Assembly: GCF_002836775.1 (NCBI RefSeq)
Contig: NZ_PJAQ01000043.1
Span: 275,962-339,961 of the forward strand
Length of the DNA stretch: 64,000 nucleotides
DNA from: Colwellia sp. 12G3
Lineage (GTDB): Bacteria; Pseudomonadota; Gammaproteobacteria; Enterobacterales; Alteromonadaceae
Reading direction: 5' to 3'
Part shown: piece after piece, positions 46,306 to 56,515 of the stretch
Layout: every line of letters begins with the position of its first letter
Numbering within the stretch: the first letter of the stretch is position 1
Translations under genes and position numbers: made by a program
The notes under the pieces: generated by a model
What the model was told of the DNA's origin: nothing
Database searches by the model: none
What the model saw: the letters and a program-made list of their open reading frames with translations, nothing else

Positions 46306-48126
46306 ATGTTATCTTTCAAGATATTAACAAGCGGCTTTATTCTTTTTATATTAAGTCATGGTGTTTACGCAAATAATTTAGTGGTAACCCTCAGTGGTCA
46401 ACTGCCAAAAGTTGTTCATAATAATGTCCTCTCTCATTTAGGTAAATTACCCGATACTGACCTAGAGCGTTCTGCTTTTATTTATAGCGCCAAAGATAAT
46501 ACCGAGCAGGCACTGCAGGCGTTAGGCTATTATCAAGCCGATATTCATATCAATGTTATTAACGATCAAACAAGTCCTGACAAAAGCAAGCAAGCCCCCT
46601 GGCAGCTTACACTTAACATTACGTTAAACTCCCCTACCTTGTTGGATAAAGTGATTATTGTCGTTGATGGTGACGCCAGTCAGGATCCAGCTTTTCAAAC
46701 GTTACTTAAAAATAATAAAATTAAACAAGGAGAGCAGCTTCATCATGGCAATTATGAAGCTTTAAAAGCTGATTTACTTTCGTTAGCTTTACAACGTGGT
46801 TATTTCAATGGTGAATTAACTGATAACAAAATAGCGGTCAAAAAAAGATTTCAATACGCTGATATTACCTTGCGTTATAAAAGTGGACCACGGTATCAAT
46901 TTGGCGACGTTAACTTTAATGATTTTGATTTGGAACCTGAGTTATTATCAAGATTAATTCCCTTTCAACCCAACGAATATTATAGCACTAGCACTTTTCA
47001 CCAACTACAACATCAACTGCAATCTACTCAGTATTTTAGCAGCATAATCGCAGTGCCGGGTGACAAAATTGAAGATGAAATTCATCATAAATATTCTGTT
47101 CCAATTAATGTTTCACTAACGCCTGCTAAAAGCCATCAATTTGATTTTGGTGTTGGTTACGCCACCGATACCAAATTTCGTCTTTCCGCGGTTTGGCGTA
47201 CTCCTTTAATTAATAAATATGGACACTTTCAAGAAACTAAATTTGAACATTCTCCATTAAATCCAACGGGTAAATTCATTTATAGCATTCCGTTAAGTCA
47301 CCCAAACCGTGATTTACTGCAATTTCAAATTAACATTGAAACTGAAGACTATGCAGACCTAAAAACTAAATTTTATTCAACTCAAGTTGGTCGGTTGGTA
47401 AGTAACAATAATTGGCAAAGACAACTTTATACTCGCTATCATAAAGAAGTCTGGAAGTATGAACTTGATGAGAATGCCCCAAATATTGATTGGTCCGAGT
47501 TAGATGCTGCAAGTTATCTTATTCCAGGTATTACATGGTCAAAAACAGTACGCTCAGGTTCGCCAGTAGATCCAAGTGAAGGCTTTCGCCAAATGTATAA
47601 TATAGAAGGGGCTCATTTAAAAACAGGATCAGATAATAGTTTCTTTCGCTTACATGGACGATGGAATTATATTACCACCTTAGCCGCTAACCATCGATTT
47701 GTTGCACGTGCAGAGCTGGGGGCTATTTATGTTGATAGGGATGCCGAATTAGCACCATCCTTACGTTTTTATGCTGGTGGTGATCAAAGTATTCGGGGCT
47801 TTTCATATCAATCTATTGGTTCGACAATCCCCTCCTCTTCCGACCCCGAACAAGCAGTTCCTATTATTGTCGGTAGTACTCGACTAATGGTGGCAAGTTT
47901 AGAATATCAATATTACCTGAACAATAAATGGCGAATTGCTTTGTTTTCTGATGGAGGTAGTGCCGCCAATAAAGGCGAATTTGAGCCGGTGTATTCTTTT
48001 GGCACAGGCTTACACTATCTTTCGCCTGTGGGCGCGATAAAACTTGATGCGGCTTATGGCATTAATGATTATGATGACAAAAAAAATCGTTGGCGACTTC
48101 ATATCAACTTAGGCGCTGAACTGTGA
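46306..48126 (+). CDS. tamA: TamA, outer-membrane subunit of the translocation and assembly module
   Basis: About 606 residues. After the signal peptide (LSFKILTSGFILFILSHGVYA) come three POTRA-like domains and a 16-strand barrel of the Omp85/BamA fold; FYAGGDQSIRGFSYQ is the conserved loop-6 RGF motif. TamA folds autotransporters and other outer-membrane proteins together with TamB. A TTG at 46291 in the same frame is ignored in favour of the ATG at 46306. Coupled to tamB (GTGA overlap). Confidence 0.9.
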   Translation: MLSFKILTSGFILFILSHGVYANNLVVTLSGQLPKVVHNNVLSHLGKLPDTDLERSAFIYSAKDNTEQALQALGYYQADIHINVINDQTSPDKSKQAPWQLTLNITLNSPTLLDKVIIVVDGDASQDPAFQTLLKNNKIKQGEQLHHGNYEALKADLLSLALQRGYFNGELTDNKIAVKKRFQYADITLRYKSGPRYQFGDVNFNDFDLEPELLSRLIPFQPNEYYSTSTFHQLQHQLQSTQYFSSIIAVPGDKIEDEIHHKYSVPINVSLTPAKSHQFDFGVGYATDTKFRLSAVWRTPLINKYGHFQETKFEHSPLNPTGKFIYSIPLSHPNRDLLQFQINIETEDYADLKTKFYSTQVGRLVSNNNWQRQLYTRYHKEVWKYELDENAPNIDWSELDAASYLIPGITWSKTVRSGSPVDPSEGFRQMYNIEGAHLKTGSDNSFFRLHGRWNYITTLAANHRFVARAELGAIYVDRDAELAPSLRFYAGGDQSIRGFSYQSIGSTIPSSSDPEQAVPIIVGSTRLMVASLEYQYYLNNKWRIALFSDGGSAANKGEFEPVYSFGTGLHYLSPVGAIKLDAAYGINDYDDKKNRWRLHINLGAEL

Positions 48127-51100
48127 TCTGGCGAAGAGTAAGTTTTAAAATAACAAAGTGGTTAACCCTATTACTTTGCTTATTCACTATTTTAGTGACC
48201 ACCCCTTGGGGAACAAGATTAACAGTTAGTTTACTGAACAACATTGACGGCATTCGTTTGGACTACAAGGCCGGTGCATTAATTAGAGATATTGAACTGC
48301 ATTCATTTAATCTTAGCTTAGACAATCTTGAGCTTAGTGTTACCGATTTAAGCGCCAATATTGATTTTTCTTGCAGCTGGCGCAGAACGTTATGTATTGA
48401 TGCTTTGAAAGTCAGTAGTTTTTCATTAACTTATGCTGATAATAGTGCCGAGGAAAATTCCGAAGAGAAAACTAAAGTAGATAATGACGCTAGTTTGTTT
48501 GTTATGCCCTTTGCTATTGAGGCGCAAGCAATAGATTTTACAAAAAGTCATTTGATGATTAATCAAACGGTGCTAGATATTGAGCAATTTACCGCTCAAG
48601 TCGCGATTAAAACCAGTCAATTTAGCATATTGCACCCCAATGCTAGCAAGTTAACCATCGCACTCGAAAATAGCGACAACAGTCAAAGCACTACAGTAAA
48701 AAACAGTGTAAAAGATACCGCAAATACAGTGCATACTATTTTTAGTTCGCTACCTACAATCTATTTACCTATATCGTTAAACATTCAACAATTGTTCGTT
48801 GATGAGTTACGCATTATCGATCATGAAACAAACATAAATAGCGCGCTAAAAAATAATGAACAATGGCCCTATCAACAAAACCATCTTAGTGGTACTTGGG
48901 TGAAAAGTACGGTTAATATAACGAACTTTCAAACCTCAACACCCGACTATGCAATAAACCATGTAGCCCTAAACAGCCAACTTATTCCGCCTTATAAAAT
49001 AAATGCGACCATAGCGGCACAATTACATAAAATACCACATTGGTCTGAAGCGGATAACTCCGTAATAGATATATCACTCCAAGGCGACTTTGATGATTTA
49101 ACTGCGAATGTTACCAGTAGTGGTAGCGTCGTTTTGAACAGCCAAGCACACGTTAACTTAATGCACCCTCAACTACCTTTTAGCGTACAATTATCAGCCG
49201 ATAAATTACCACTACCATTATCTTTATCACAATATGGGGAGCCTACATCACTCTCCGTAGACGTCAATGGTGATTTAATTCAGCAAACAATGAATGTAAG
49301 TAGCCTTATCAATAGCTACGGTTATAAAAATGCCCAAGTAAACTTTGCAGCTAAACACCAGCAAGGTTTAATAACCCTTAAAAAATTACTATTCAATGAG
49401 AAAAACTCTAACAGTCAATTGAGCGTAAACGGCAATATTGATTTTCAATCAGAACAAACAAGTTGGCAGTTATTTGCTGATTCTTCAGGCTTTAGCTTGC
49501 CCAAAATTAACCTTAAAGCATTAGTTTTTCCAGAAAAAAGTCAGGTAAGCACTGTTCTCAATACTAACGATAACAAAGATATAAACACTGAAGCTCAAAC
49601 TAACGTTCTTGAAACAATGTTGCCTGACGTTAACAATGGTCGAGTGCTAGGGAAAATAGCCAGCACAGGTAATTGGTCAGAGTCGCATTGGTCGCTCTCT
49701 GTAAGTGATACTGATATTTCTGGCCACATTAATGATTCGGCGTTACTCATTCAAGGTGATATAGCCTTAAATCAATCCGGTTACTTTTCATCTGGTGAGC
49801 TAGCACAAGGTCAGTTGTTAATGGCCTTTAATAAGAACCGATTAACACTGCAAACAATTAACGATAATAACTGGCAAGTTAACGGCGAGTTATTTATTGC
49901 TGATATCTCTCATTGGTATCATGAGGCAAGTGGCTCTATCAGCAGTGAATTTACGATAAAAGGTAGTAAAAAAGATCCCGTTATTACCCTTAATACCAAG
50001 CTAAATAATATTCATTGGCAGCAACTTTATAGTCCACTATTGAAAATAGACGCAATTTATCAGCCTTTTAATCATCATAAAACTCAATTATCTGTAAATA
50101 ATAAATTGTTAGAGATAACAGGGAAAAGTTTCATAAAGAGTATTGATGATATAGCGCTCAATTTGTCTGGTGATCTTTATCAGCAACAATTACTTCTTGA
50201 TTGGCAAGGTGAACTTGCTGGAAAGTTAAAATTATCTGGTCAATGGCATGAAGCATTAAACCATTGGCAAAGCACTATTGAACACGCAGCCTTAACGTAT
50301 CAACAAGAAACTTGGCGTAATGAAGACACTTTTTCGATAAATTTTGACGGTGAAAAACAGCAACTTTTAATCGATAAACACTGTTGGCAAGGTAAAGGTG
50401 TTGAGATATGTTTACCTTTTGATACTTGGGCAGGTGAAACTGGTGATGTAACCTTAGCGCTAAATGTCGATTTATCATTAATAGACGAGTTGATTTTACC
50501 TAAGGAAATGCAACTAAAGAGTAAAATTTCAGGTGAAGTAAAGGCGTTATGGTCCCCTAACCAAGCAATATCGGCAAAGGCTAATTTATTGTTGTCAGCC
50601 GGTAACATAAAAGTATATGACGATTATAGTGAACAACAAATTACTCAGTGGCATCAAGGCGAGCTTTCTTTCAACCTAAACGAAAAGCAATTCACAAGTA
50701 AATTTCAGTTACATAATATTGAAGACTTAGTGCTCATTAACCTCAACTCAAAGGTTAACCTTGTTGATGATTTCCCTATTTCAGCTGAAATAGAGCTCAA
50801 TGAGTTCGATTTACAACCGTTTCAAGCCGTAATTAGCAACGTAGTTAATTTACGGGGTAATTTAACCTCGAAGCTAACGGTTAACGGTACGCTAAAAAAA
50901 CCACTTATTAATGGTAGTTTAGCGCTGGATGGTGGCGAGCTATTATTAAGCCAAAACCCGAATAAACTTGAGAAAATTAGTGCTGATATTGTAATTGATA
51001 ATAATCAGGCAACAATGCTTGGTGGTTTTGAAATAAAAGGTAATCCGGCTACGCTCATTGGTCAGCTTGCTTGGCAAGATGATCTTACTATCAATGTAGA

Positions 51101-52040
51101 TCTTAACGCTAAGCAACTACCACTGGTATTTCCTCCACAATTAGTTGTAAACATATCACCGACATTAAATTTTTCACTAAAAGAAAAAGCACTTAAAATC
51201 ACTGGCAATCTAGAAGTGCTAGACGGTACATATAATATTGAAAAAGTTCCTGAAGGTAGTATTACTGTTAGTGATGATGTAATTATTGTTGATCAACAAG
51301 GTAAAGAAATTTTTAAAGAAAAATCTGGTTTTGATATTGAAACCAATGTGAGAGTTAATATCGAAAAAGCATTTAAAGTCATTGGACAAGGACTAGAAAG
51401 TCACTTATTTGGCCAATTACAAGTAAGCCAGGATAAGACAAAGCCTTTACAACTTTTCGGTAGTATTCAATCAGACAAAGGTACATACCAAGCTTATGGG
51501 CAAAAGCTAACTATCGACAAAGGTGAATTAACATTTAACGGTCCAATCACTAACCCTTATTATAATTTGCGCGCAAGTAGACATATAAAAGCAGAAGATA
51601 TTGAAGTTGGACTTCAAATAACGGGCTTAGCCAATACATTAAATATGCAACTGTTCTCAACACCAACGATGGAGGGACCTGAAATGTTGTCTTATTTAGC
51701 CAGAGGACGTGGTTTAGATTCTGGTGGCGGCAATAGCACTGCAGCAGCAAGTATGCTGATTGGGTTTGGAGTCACTAATAGTGTCGGTTTATTTGATCAA
51801 TTAGAGAAGTTACCCCTCATTAGTAATATTGCCATAGACACTGAGGGCGAAGGCGATACCACACAAGCAACAATTAGTGGTTATATTGGTAGTCGTGTCT
51901 ATTTAAAATATGCTGTTGGCGTATATGAGCCGGTAAATGAATTAACGGTAAGACTCTATTTACTTAATCGATTATGGTTAGAAATCGTGAGTGGCATTGA
52001 ACAATCAACTGATGTCTATTATTCTTTTGATATTGATTGA
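48123..52040 (+). CDS. tamB: TamB, AsmA-like periplasmic translocation protein (DUF490)
   Basis: 1305 residues starting with GTG, which overlaps the tamA stop. One N-terminal membrane helix (WLTLLLCLFTILVTT) leads to a long repetitive beta region, and the C-terminal DUF490 domain is recognisable: LDGTYNIEKVPEGSI, QSDKGTYQAYGQKLTIDKGE, GPEMLSYLARGRGLDSGG. E. coli TamB is 1259 residues. It spans the periplasm and is implicated in outer-membrane protein assembly and in lipid transfer. Confidence 0.92.
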   Translation: MIWRRVSFKITKWLTLLLCLFTILVTTPWGTRLTVSLLNNIDGIRLDYKAGALIRDIELHSFNLSLDNLELSVTDLSANIDFSCSWRRTLCIDALKVSSFSLTYADNSAEENSEEKTKVDNDASLFVMPFAIEAQAIDFTKSHLMINQTVLDIEQFTAQVAIKTSQFSILHPNASKLTIALENSDNSQSTTVKNSVKDTANTVHTIFSSLPTIYLPISLNIQQLFVDELRIIDHETNINSALKNNEQWPYQQNHLSGTWVKSTVNITNFQTSTPDYAINHVALNSQLIPPYKINATIAAQLHKIPHWSEADNSVIDISLQGDFDDLTANVTSSGSVVLNSQAHVNLMHPQLPFSVQLSADKLPLPLSLSQYGEPTSLSVDVNGDLIQQTMNVSSLINSYGYKNAQVNFAAKHQQGLITLKKLLFNEKNSNSQLSVNGNIDFQSEQTSWQLFADSSGFSLPKINLKALVFPEKSQVSTVLNTNDNKDINTEAQTNVLETMLPDVNNGRVLGKIASTGNWSESHWSLSVSDTDISGHINDSALLIQGDIALNQSGYFSSGELAQGQLLMAFNKNRLTLQTINDNNWQVNGELFIADISHWYHEASGSISSEFTIKGSKKDPVITLNTKLNNIHWQQLYSPLLKIDAIYQPFNHHKTQLSVNNKLLEITGKSFIKSIDDIALNLSGDLYQQQLLLDWQGELAGKLKLSGQWHEALNHWQSTIEHAALTYQQETWRNEDTFSINFDGEKQQLLIDKHCWQGKGVEICLPFDTWAGETGDVTLALNVDLSLIDELILPKEMQLKSKISGEVKALWSPNQAISAKANLLLSAGNIKVYDDYSEQQITQWHQGELSFNLNEKQFTSKFQLHNIEDLVLINLNSKVNLVDDFPISAEIELNEFDLQPFQAVISNVVNLRGNLTSKLTVNGTLKKPLINGSLALDGGELLLSQNPNKLEKISADIVIDNNQATMLGGFEIKGNPATLIGQLAWQDDLTINVDLNAKQLPLVFPPQLVVNISPTLNFSLKEKALKITGNLEVLDGTYNIEKVPEGSITVSDDVIIVDQQGKEIFKEKSGFDIETNVRVNIEKAFKVIGQGLESHLFGQLQVSQDKTKPLQLFGSIQSDKGTYQAYGQKLTIDKGELTFNGPITNPYYNLRASRHIKAEDIEVGLQITGLANTLNMQLFSTPTMEGPEMLSYLARGRGLDSGGGNSTAAASMLIGFGVTNSVGLFDQLEKLPLISNIAIDTEGEGDTTQATISGYIGSRVYLKYAVGVYEPVNELTVRLYLLNRLWLEIVSGIEQSTDVYYSFDID

Positions 52041-52216
52041 TACTTCTCGTTTTAATATCCCCAAATATTATAGCCAGTAATGCACTAAAACTCAGGGGTA
52101 AATAATTAGCTATGGTAGCAATTTGACCACGATTATTGACATGATTTAACTAACCTGTTGTAGTTAAATCATCTCTGTAACATAAACAACATTAATCATA
52201 ATAAAAAGGAATAAAT

Positions 52217-52588
52217 ATGCTCAGCTATGCAACTATAGGTGTAACCAATTTAGAAAAGTCAGAAGCCTTTTATAATGAACTATTGGCACCCCTTGGCGCG
52301 AAAACCCTAGTAAAAATGGAGCGCATTATATTTATTGGTAAAAGCATGGCTGAGCCTATGCTGGCCATTTGTATTCCACATAACGAAGAAGAACAAAACT
52401 GTGGTAATGGTAATATGTTAGCTATTGCTCCTGGTTCAAAAGAACTATGTGATTCAATGTACCATAAGGCAATAGCTTTGGGTGCAAGCTGTGATGGAGA
52501 ACCCGGACAACGTATTCCTGATGTCTTCTATGGAGCCTATTTTCGTGATTTTGATGGTAATAAGATTGCTTTTAATCATTTCGGTTAA
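52217..52588 (+). CDS. VOC-superfamily (glyoxalase-like) protein
   Basis: 123 residues with two beta-alpha-beta-beta-beta modules. ATIGVTNLEKSEAFYNELLA starts the first and FRDFDGNKIAFNHFG ends the second. One metal-ligand position is filled poorly, so catalysis is uncertain. A purine-rich AAAAGGA lies before the ATG. Confidence 0.85.
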   Translation: MLSYATIGVTNLEKSEAFYNELLAPLGAKTLVKMERIIFIGKSMAEPMLAICIPHNEEEQNCGNGNMLAIAPGSKELCDSMYHKAIALGASCDGEPGQRIPDVFYGAYFRDFDGNKIAFNHFG

Positions 52589-53295
52589 GCGATGCTTATC
52601 AAGCATGGCCAAGTGCTGTGCTTGAGTTTTTCTCTATCGCGTTACTTGAAAATACACGGATAAACTAATTTGTATTAATTATCCTTGTCGTTACTTATAC
52701 CCGTTCCACTTGAAGATGCATGATTCAGCTGGAATTAGAAACGCCTTTAGGCAAGGCATTGATTGAAGAGAATAGTTATTCTATTGTCGAAATCAATAAC
52801 GCAGCTTAAAGCGTTTATAAACCAGCCCTTTGGGGAAGGCTGAGCAAATCATACTCGTCGTTACATTTGTTTTTAAGGACGCTACATGGATGGTGTTGTT
52901 AGAGAATGCAGGAGCACATTCTCCTGAATGACCCTTAATAAAAAAATGTGCCTTGATTATGAATCGCTCAGACGTCCTGAAACGAGCATCTTCAAGTGGA
53001 ATGGGTATATACCAATTGTACTAATTAATTGCCTATCTTCAAATGGTATTAATCTACAACGTCTACGTTGCTCTCAATTCCAATAGCCTGCTATTGGTCG
53101 ATCAAGCACCTACCCTCTAATTATTTCCTATGAACAACAAGATATTAAACTTAACGATATTGATATTGATATTAAACGACAAAATGGCCATTTAAATAGC
53201 CTCCCAATAGATTTTTAAGGTAAAATCTCACCAATAAATGCAATACGTTTACATTGCTAAATTCGACAACCATCAGTTACCTGGAAATATAAATA
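52589..53295. other. Gap holding a dispersed repeat element and a diverged fragment
   Basis: About 700 bases. The element at 52696-53009 fills it; after it lies the fragment 53011-53120 (TACCAATTGTACTAATTAAT..., with a segment similar to 39805-39860). No gene. Confidence 0.5.
52696..53009. repeat. Dispersed inverted-repeat element, copy 2 (314 bp)
   Basis: Ends are TATACCCGTTCCACTTGAAG and its inverted counterpart TTCAAGTGGAATGGGTATA. Nearly identical to copy 3 (55307-55573), except for about 47 extra bases at roughly 52879-52925 that include the GAGAATG/CATTCTC palindrome. No ORF of a transposase; it looks non-autonomous (MITE-like). Confidence 0.85.
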
Positions 53296-55113
53296 ATGCG
53301 TGTAGCCGTTTCTCAGTTTGCCACTTCTTCAAATACACAAAACAATCTAGCAAGCTGTATTCGTATAATTAATGAGGCGGCAACGTGCCAACCATCGTTA
53401 ATCGTACTACCTCACTATTGCAATACCCTTTTTTCGAATACTCCTATTGGTCATACTCAACCTTGTTACGCCGATCATGATCAGGCCTGGGATGAGGCTG
53501 TAGCTATTGATGGACCCTTTTTACAAGCCATCGCAGAGCAAGCGATAAAGCATGATTGTTTCATTGTCATCAATGTAACCTTACGAAGAAATGTGCAAGA
53601 CTCACTAGCTCGGTCAAATCATAAATCAAATATAAGTGTCACCTCATGCTTATATTCTCCGCTTGGAAAACTGATTCATCAAGAAGACAAACAAACGTTA
53701 TCAGCACTGGAAAGTAAGTTTTTCATTAGCGCGGGTAAAGTACCTGAGGTGATAACAACACCCGTGGGGAAACTTGGACTGTTAATAGGCAGCGATAGCA
53801 TGACCTTTGAGGCAGCACGTGTATTGGCCTTAGGCGGCGCACAATTACTGTGTAATTCAATAAATTCATTCGCACTAGATCAAAGTCACTTACATAATGC
53901 TGCCAGAGCGTTCGAAAATAATGTGTTTTTAGCTACAGCAAATAAAGTTGGCGCACTAATCCCCCTTGATTTAACACATGAACAACCACAAGACCTCCTT
54001 GCTAGTACTGATGTTGGCTCGGGTCAAAGCCAAATTGTGTCTCCCGATGGTAAGGTGCTAGCACAGCTCAATAACCATGAAGAAGGTTTTGTGTATGCTG
54101 ACATAGACTTATCTGAAACTGACTCAATGACTGAAGTCGGAAAAAAATGCGGACTGAACAACAAATTCCGCCCAGATGGCACACCGCTTATTACGCAATT
54201 ACGTCCTCAACTTTATCAAGCATTAACCGCAGTGATAAAGAAAACGAAACGGATAAATGAAGTATCACTCCAGAGTAGTGCTAATCAGGTTCCAGTAACG
54301 GCCAATGTTGCAATATTTGCCACATACAAGTCTAACGAGCAGGCCATTGAAGATGTTTGTCAGTACATTGAAAACAACCTCTCTGACATTATCCAATTGC
54401 CTGAATTATTCTTTATCGCCGATAAAACCATTATTAATGATTCTGCACAGAGAGCCGATATCGCAAAATTGAGCCAGCAGTTAATTGAGCAAGTCAGCGC
54501 AGTACTTAGACCTTTTCAATACCTATGTACTAGTTTAGTCATTGAGGGAAAACATCAGGCTGTGCTAATAAACAAAGAGGGTTTATTAGCAACACAACAG
54601 CAATTACATTTTTGCCAAAGGTATCAATGGACTGAACTTGGTAATGAATTAAATATTATTGAATTGCCCTTAGAGCAAGGAAAAATTAGTCTTGCTATGC
54701 TAACAGCGGATGACGCTAACATACCTGAAATAGTCAAAGTTGCCGCTTTAGCTGGCATTCACTTATTACTGGTACCTTTTGATATTCAAGAGCCATGCGA
54801 GGTTGACTATAGTTTGTTATCTCGTGCTGCTGAAAATAGAATTTGCATTGTCGCCGCCAGTCGCGAAAAAAACTTTGCTAATGAATTACCAACTGAGCCT
54901 ATAACTCATAATATCTATGGTAAAAATAAGGTGAAAGTACAAAAATCCACAGGCCTAATCGCAAACTTAACCACGCAAGCTGACTTATTACCTCAATGGA
55001 GAAAACAAAAATTTAACGGTTATATCAACCAACCTCTCGTTAAACTTCAATACGGTAAAATTACCAAAGCGGTGATTCATCCTATTGCCGCTTGTACTAA
55101 GCGTGCAGACTAA
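53296..55113 (+). CDS. Tandem nitrilase-fold protein with degenerate active sites
   Basis: 605 residues made of two carbon-nitrogen hydrolase-like domains (about 1-300 and 315-600). In the first, the catalytic Glu of LPE is His (LPH, residue 40), the Lys is kept (EDKQTL, K132) and the Cys position in LLIGSDSMTFEAAR is Gly 165. In the second, LPE is intact (QLPELFF) but the Cys position in LTADDANIPE is Ala 471 and no Lys is apparent. Neither domain has a full Glu-Lys-Cys triad, so this looks like a pseudoenzyme. Carbon-nitrogen hydrolase fold is well supported, function is not. Confidence 0.75.
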   Translation: MRVAVSQFATSSNTQNNLASCIRIINEAATCQPSLIVLPHYCNTLFSNTPIGHTQPCYADHDQAWDEAVAIDGPFLQAIAEQAIKHDCFIVINVTLRRNVQDSLARSNHKSNISVTSCLYSPLGKLIHQEDKQTLSALESKFFISAGKVPEVITTPVGKLGLLIGSDSMTFEAARVLALGGAQLLCNSINSFALDQSHLHNAARAFENNVFLATANKVGALIPLDLTHEQPQDLLASTDVGSGQSQIVSPDGKVLAQLNNHEEGFVYADIDLSETDSMTEVGKKCGLNNKFRPDGTPLITQLRPQLYQALTAVIKKTKRINEVSLQSSANQVPVTANVAIFATYKSNEQAIEDVCQYIENNLSDIIQLPELFFIADKTIINDSAQRADIAKLSQQLIEQVSAVLRPFQYLCTSLVIEGKHQAVLINKEGLLATQQQLHFCQRYQWTELGNELNIIELPLEQGKISLAMLTADDANIPEIVKVAALAGIHLLLVPFDIQEPCEVDYSLLSRAAENRICIVAASREKNFANELPTEPITHNIYGKNKVKVQKSTGLIANLTTQADLLPQWRKQKFNGYINQPLVKLQYGKITKAVIHPIAACTKRAD

Positions 55114-55596
55114 ACTGTTAGCTGCCAATTACTTTAGTTACATCACTATTAGAGGTAACTAAAGTAAATAAACAACAGCACACAGGGCTAACTTGTATAA
55201 AGTTAACATTTAAGTAATATTCCATTTAAGTAATATTCCTGTAATTAAATGTTAACCTTCAAGCAATTAAACGCTATTATCTTTCCCAATTTTACATTTC
55301 ACTATATATACCCATTCCACTTGAAGATGCATGATTCAGCTGGAATTAGAAACGCCTTTAGGCAAGGCATTGATTGAAGAGAATAGTTATTCTATTGTCG
55401 AAATTAATAACGCAGCTTAAAGCGTTTATAAACCTGCCCTTTGGGGAAGGCTGAGCAAATCATACTCGTCGTTACATTTGTTTTTAAGGGAATGACCCTT
55501 AATAAAAAAATGTGCCTTGATTATGAATCGCTCAGACTTCCTGCAACGAGCATCTTCAAGTGGAATGGGTATATAAGTTATGGCATTCAAATTAAT
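55114..55596. other. Gap with repeat element before the binding-protein gene
   Basis: The first part has a hairpin of about 12 bp after the nitrilase-like gene (TTAGTTACATC... GAGGTAACTAAAG, 55132-55166) and a doubled TTTAAGTAATATTCC; the rest is the copy 3 element. Confidence 0.4.
55307..55573. repeat. Dispersed inverted-repeat element, copy 3 (267 bp)
   Basis: Bounded by TATACCCATTCCACTTGAAG and its inverted end. The interior matches copy 2 almost base for base without the 47-base insert. Its right end lies 23 bases before the ATG of the solute-binding protein, and the open reading frame of that gene continues back into it. Confidence 0.85.
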
Positions 55597-56301
55597 ATGA
55601 TAGCACGTCTAGTATTTTTCCTTATCTTTGCCAGTATAAGTTTTAGTAGTTATTCAAGCAGTAAAGTGACTCTTGCGGTTGAAAACAGCTGGCCTCCATA
55701 TTCTAACAACCAAGGAAATGGCATATCTAAAGAGATAATAAAAAAAGCTTATCACGCGGTAAATGTTGAGGTTAAATTTATAGTCGTTCCATATGCAAGA
55801 GCATTACATATGGTTAAAATTGGCAGTGCCGATGGTGCATTTAATGTCACCAAACAAGCTAACACCGAGCGTGTTTTTAACTTTGGTGAAGAGTACCTAT
55901 TACAAGCAAAAGCTTCATATTATTATTATAAGGACTCAGTGTTTGACTTTTCATCTGCCACCAACATTCCTGATGGCACAACAATAGCTCTAATATTGGG
56001 TTATGAATATGGTGATACTTTCCAACAAAACAGACATAGATTCAACGAAGTAAGAGTAGGAACTCAGGAACAAATTGTTCAGCTTATTCTTAAAAAAAGA
56101 GTAGATATGGCGATAATGTTTGATGAAGTTGCCAAAGATACCATGACCAATATGGGCCTGAAACATTCATCAATTAAGCAAGGACAGATAAATCATCAGA
56201 GCGATATTTATGTTGCCTTTAGCAAAATAAATGACACCAAAGAAATGATGAGTTTACTTGATGAAGGGTTAAGACGTGTTAAGTCGTCGTCTGGAAAATA
56301 G
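55597..56301 (+). CDS. Periplasmic solute-binding protein (SBP_bac_3 family)
   Basis: 234 residues starting MIARLVFFLIFASISFSS, a signal peptide. The mature part (VTLAVENSWPPYSNNQGNGI, PYARALHMVKIGSADGAFNV) is the two-lobed family 3 fold, which binds amino acids or similar small ligands. The frame extends upstream to 55441 through the repeat, but no ribosome site favours that start; the ATG at 55597 puts the signal peptide first. No permease genes lie beside it, so it may be a sensory or orphan binding protein. Confidence 0.8.
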   Translation: MIARLVFFLIFASISFSSYSSSKVTLAVENSWPPYSNNQGNGISKEIIKKAYHAVNVEVKFIVVPYARALHMVKIGSADGAFNVTKQANTERVFNFGEEYLLQAKASYYYYKDSVFDFSSATNIPDGTTIALILGYEYGDTFQQNRHRFNEVRVGTQEQIVQLILKKRVDMAIMFDEVAKDTMTNMGLKHSSIKQGQINHQSDIYVAFSKINDTKEMMSLLDEGLRRVKSSSGK

Positions 56302-56515
56302 TAGCTAAACCTTGATGTATCAAAAGTAACGCTTATCAATACAAGTTATCGCTCATTTTACAACCACCCTGTTCAATCATCCGCTACTCTCTACGTTAAT
56401 CGCTAACGATATTATTTGAGTTAGATGCTAAATGTGTTTAACCAATAAACCGGCCCCCCATCGAAATTATCCTGTATTCCGTATTTTTTAATTTCTAATA
56501 ATACTCACTTACACC
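56302..56515. other. Gap after the binding-protein gene
   Basis: No gene; AT-rich. Confidence 0.4.

Noticed and set aside
55441..55596. Extended start of the binding protein within the repeat
   Set aside because: The frame is open but no ribosome site is seen, and the signal peptide begins at 55597.
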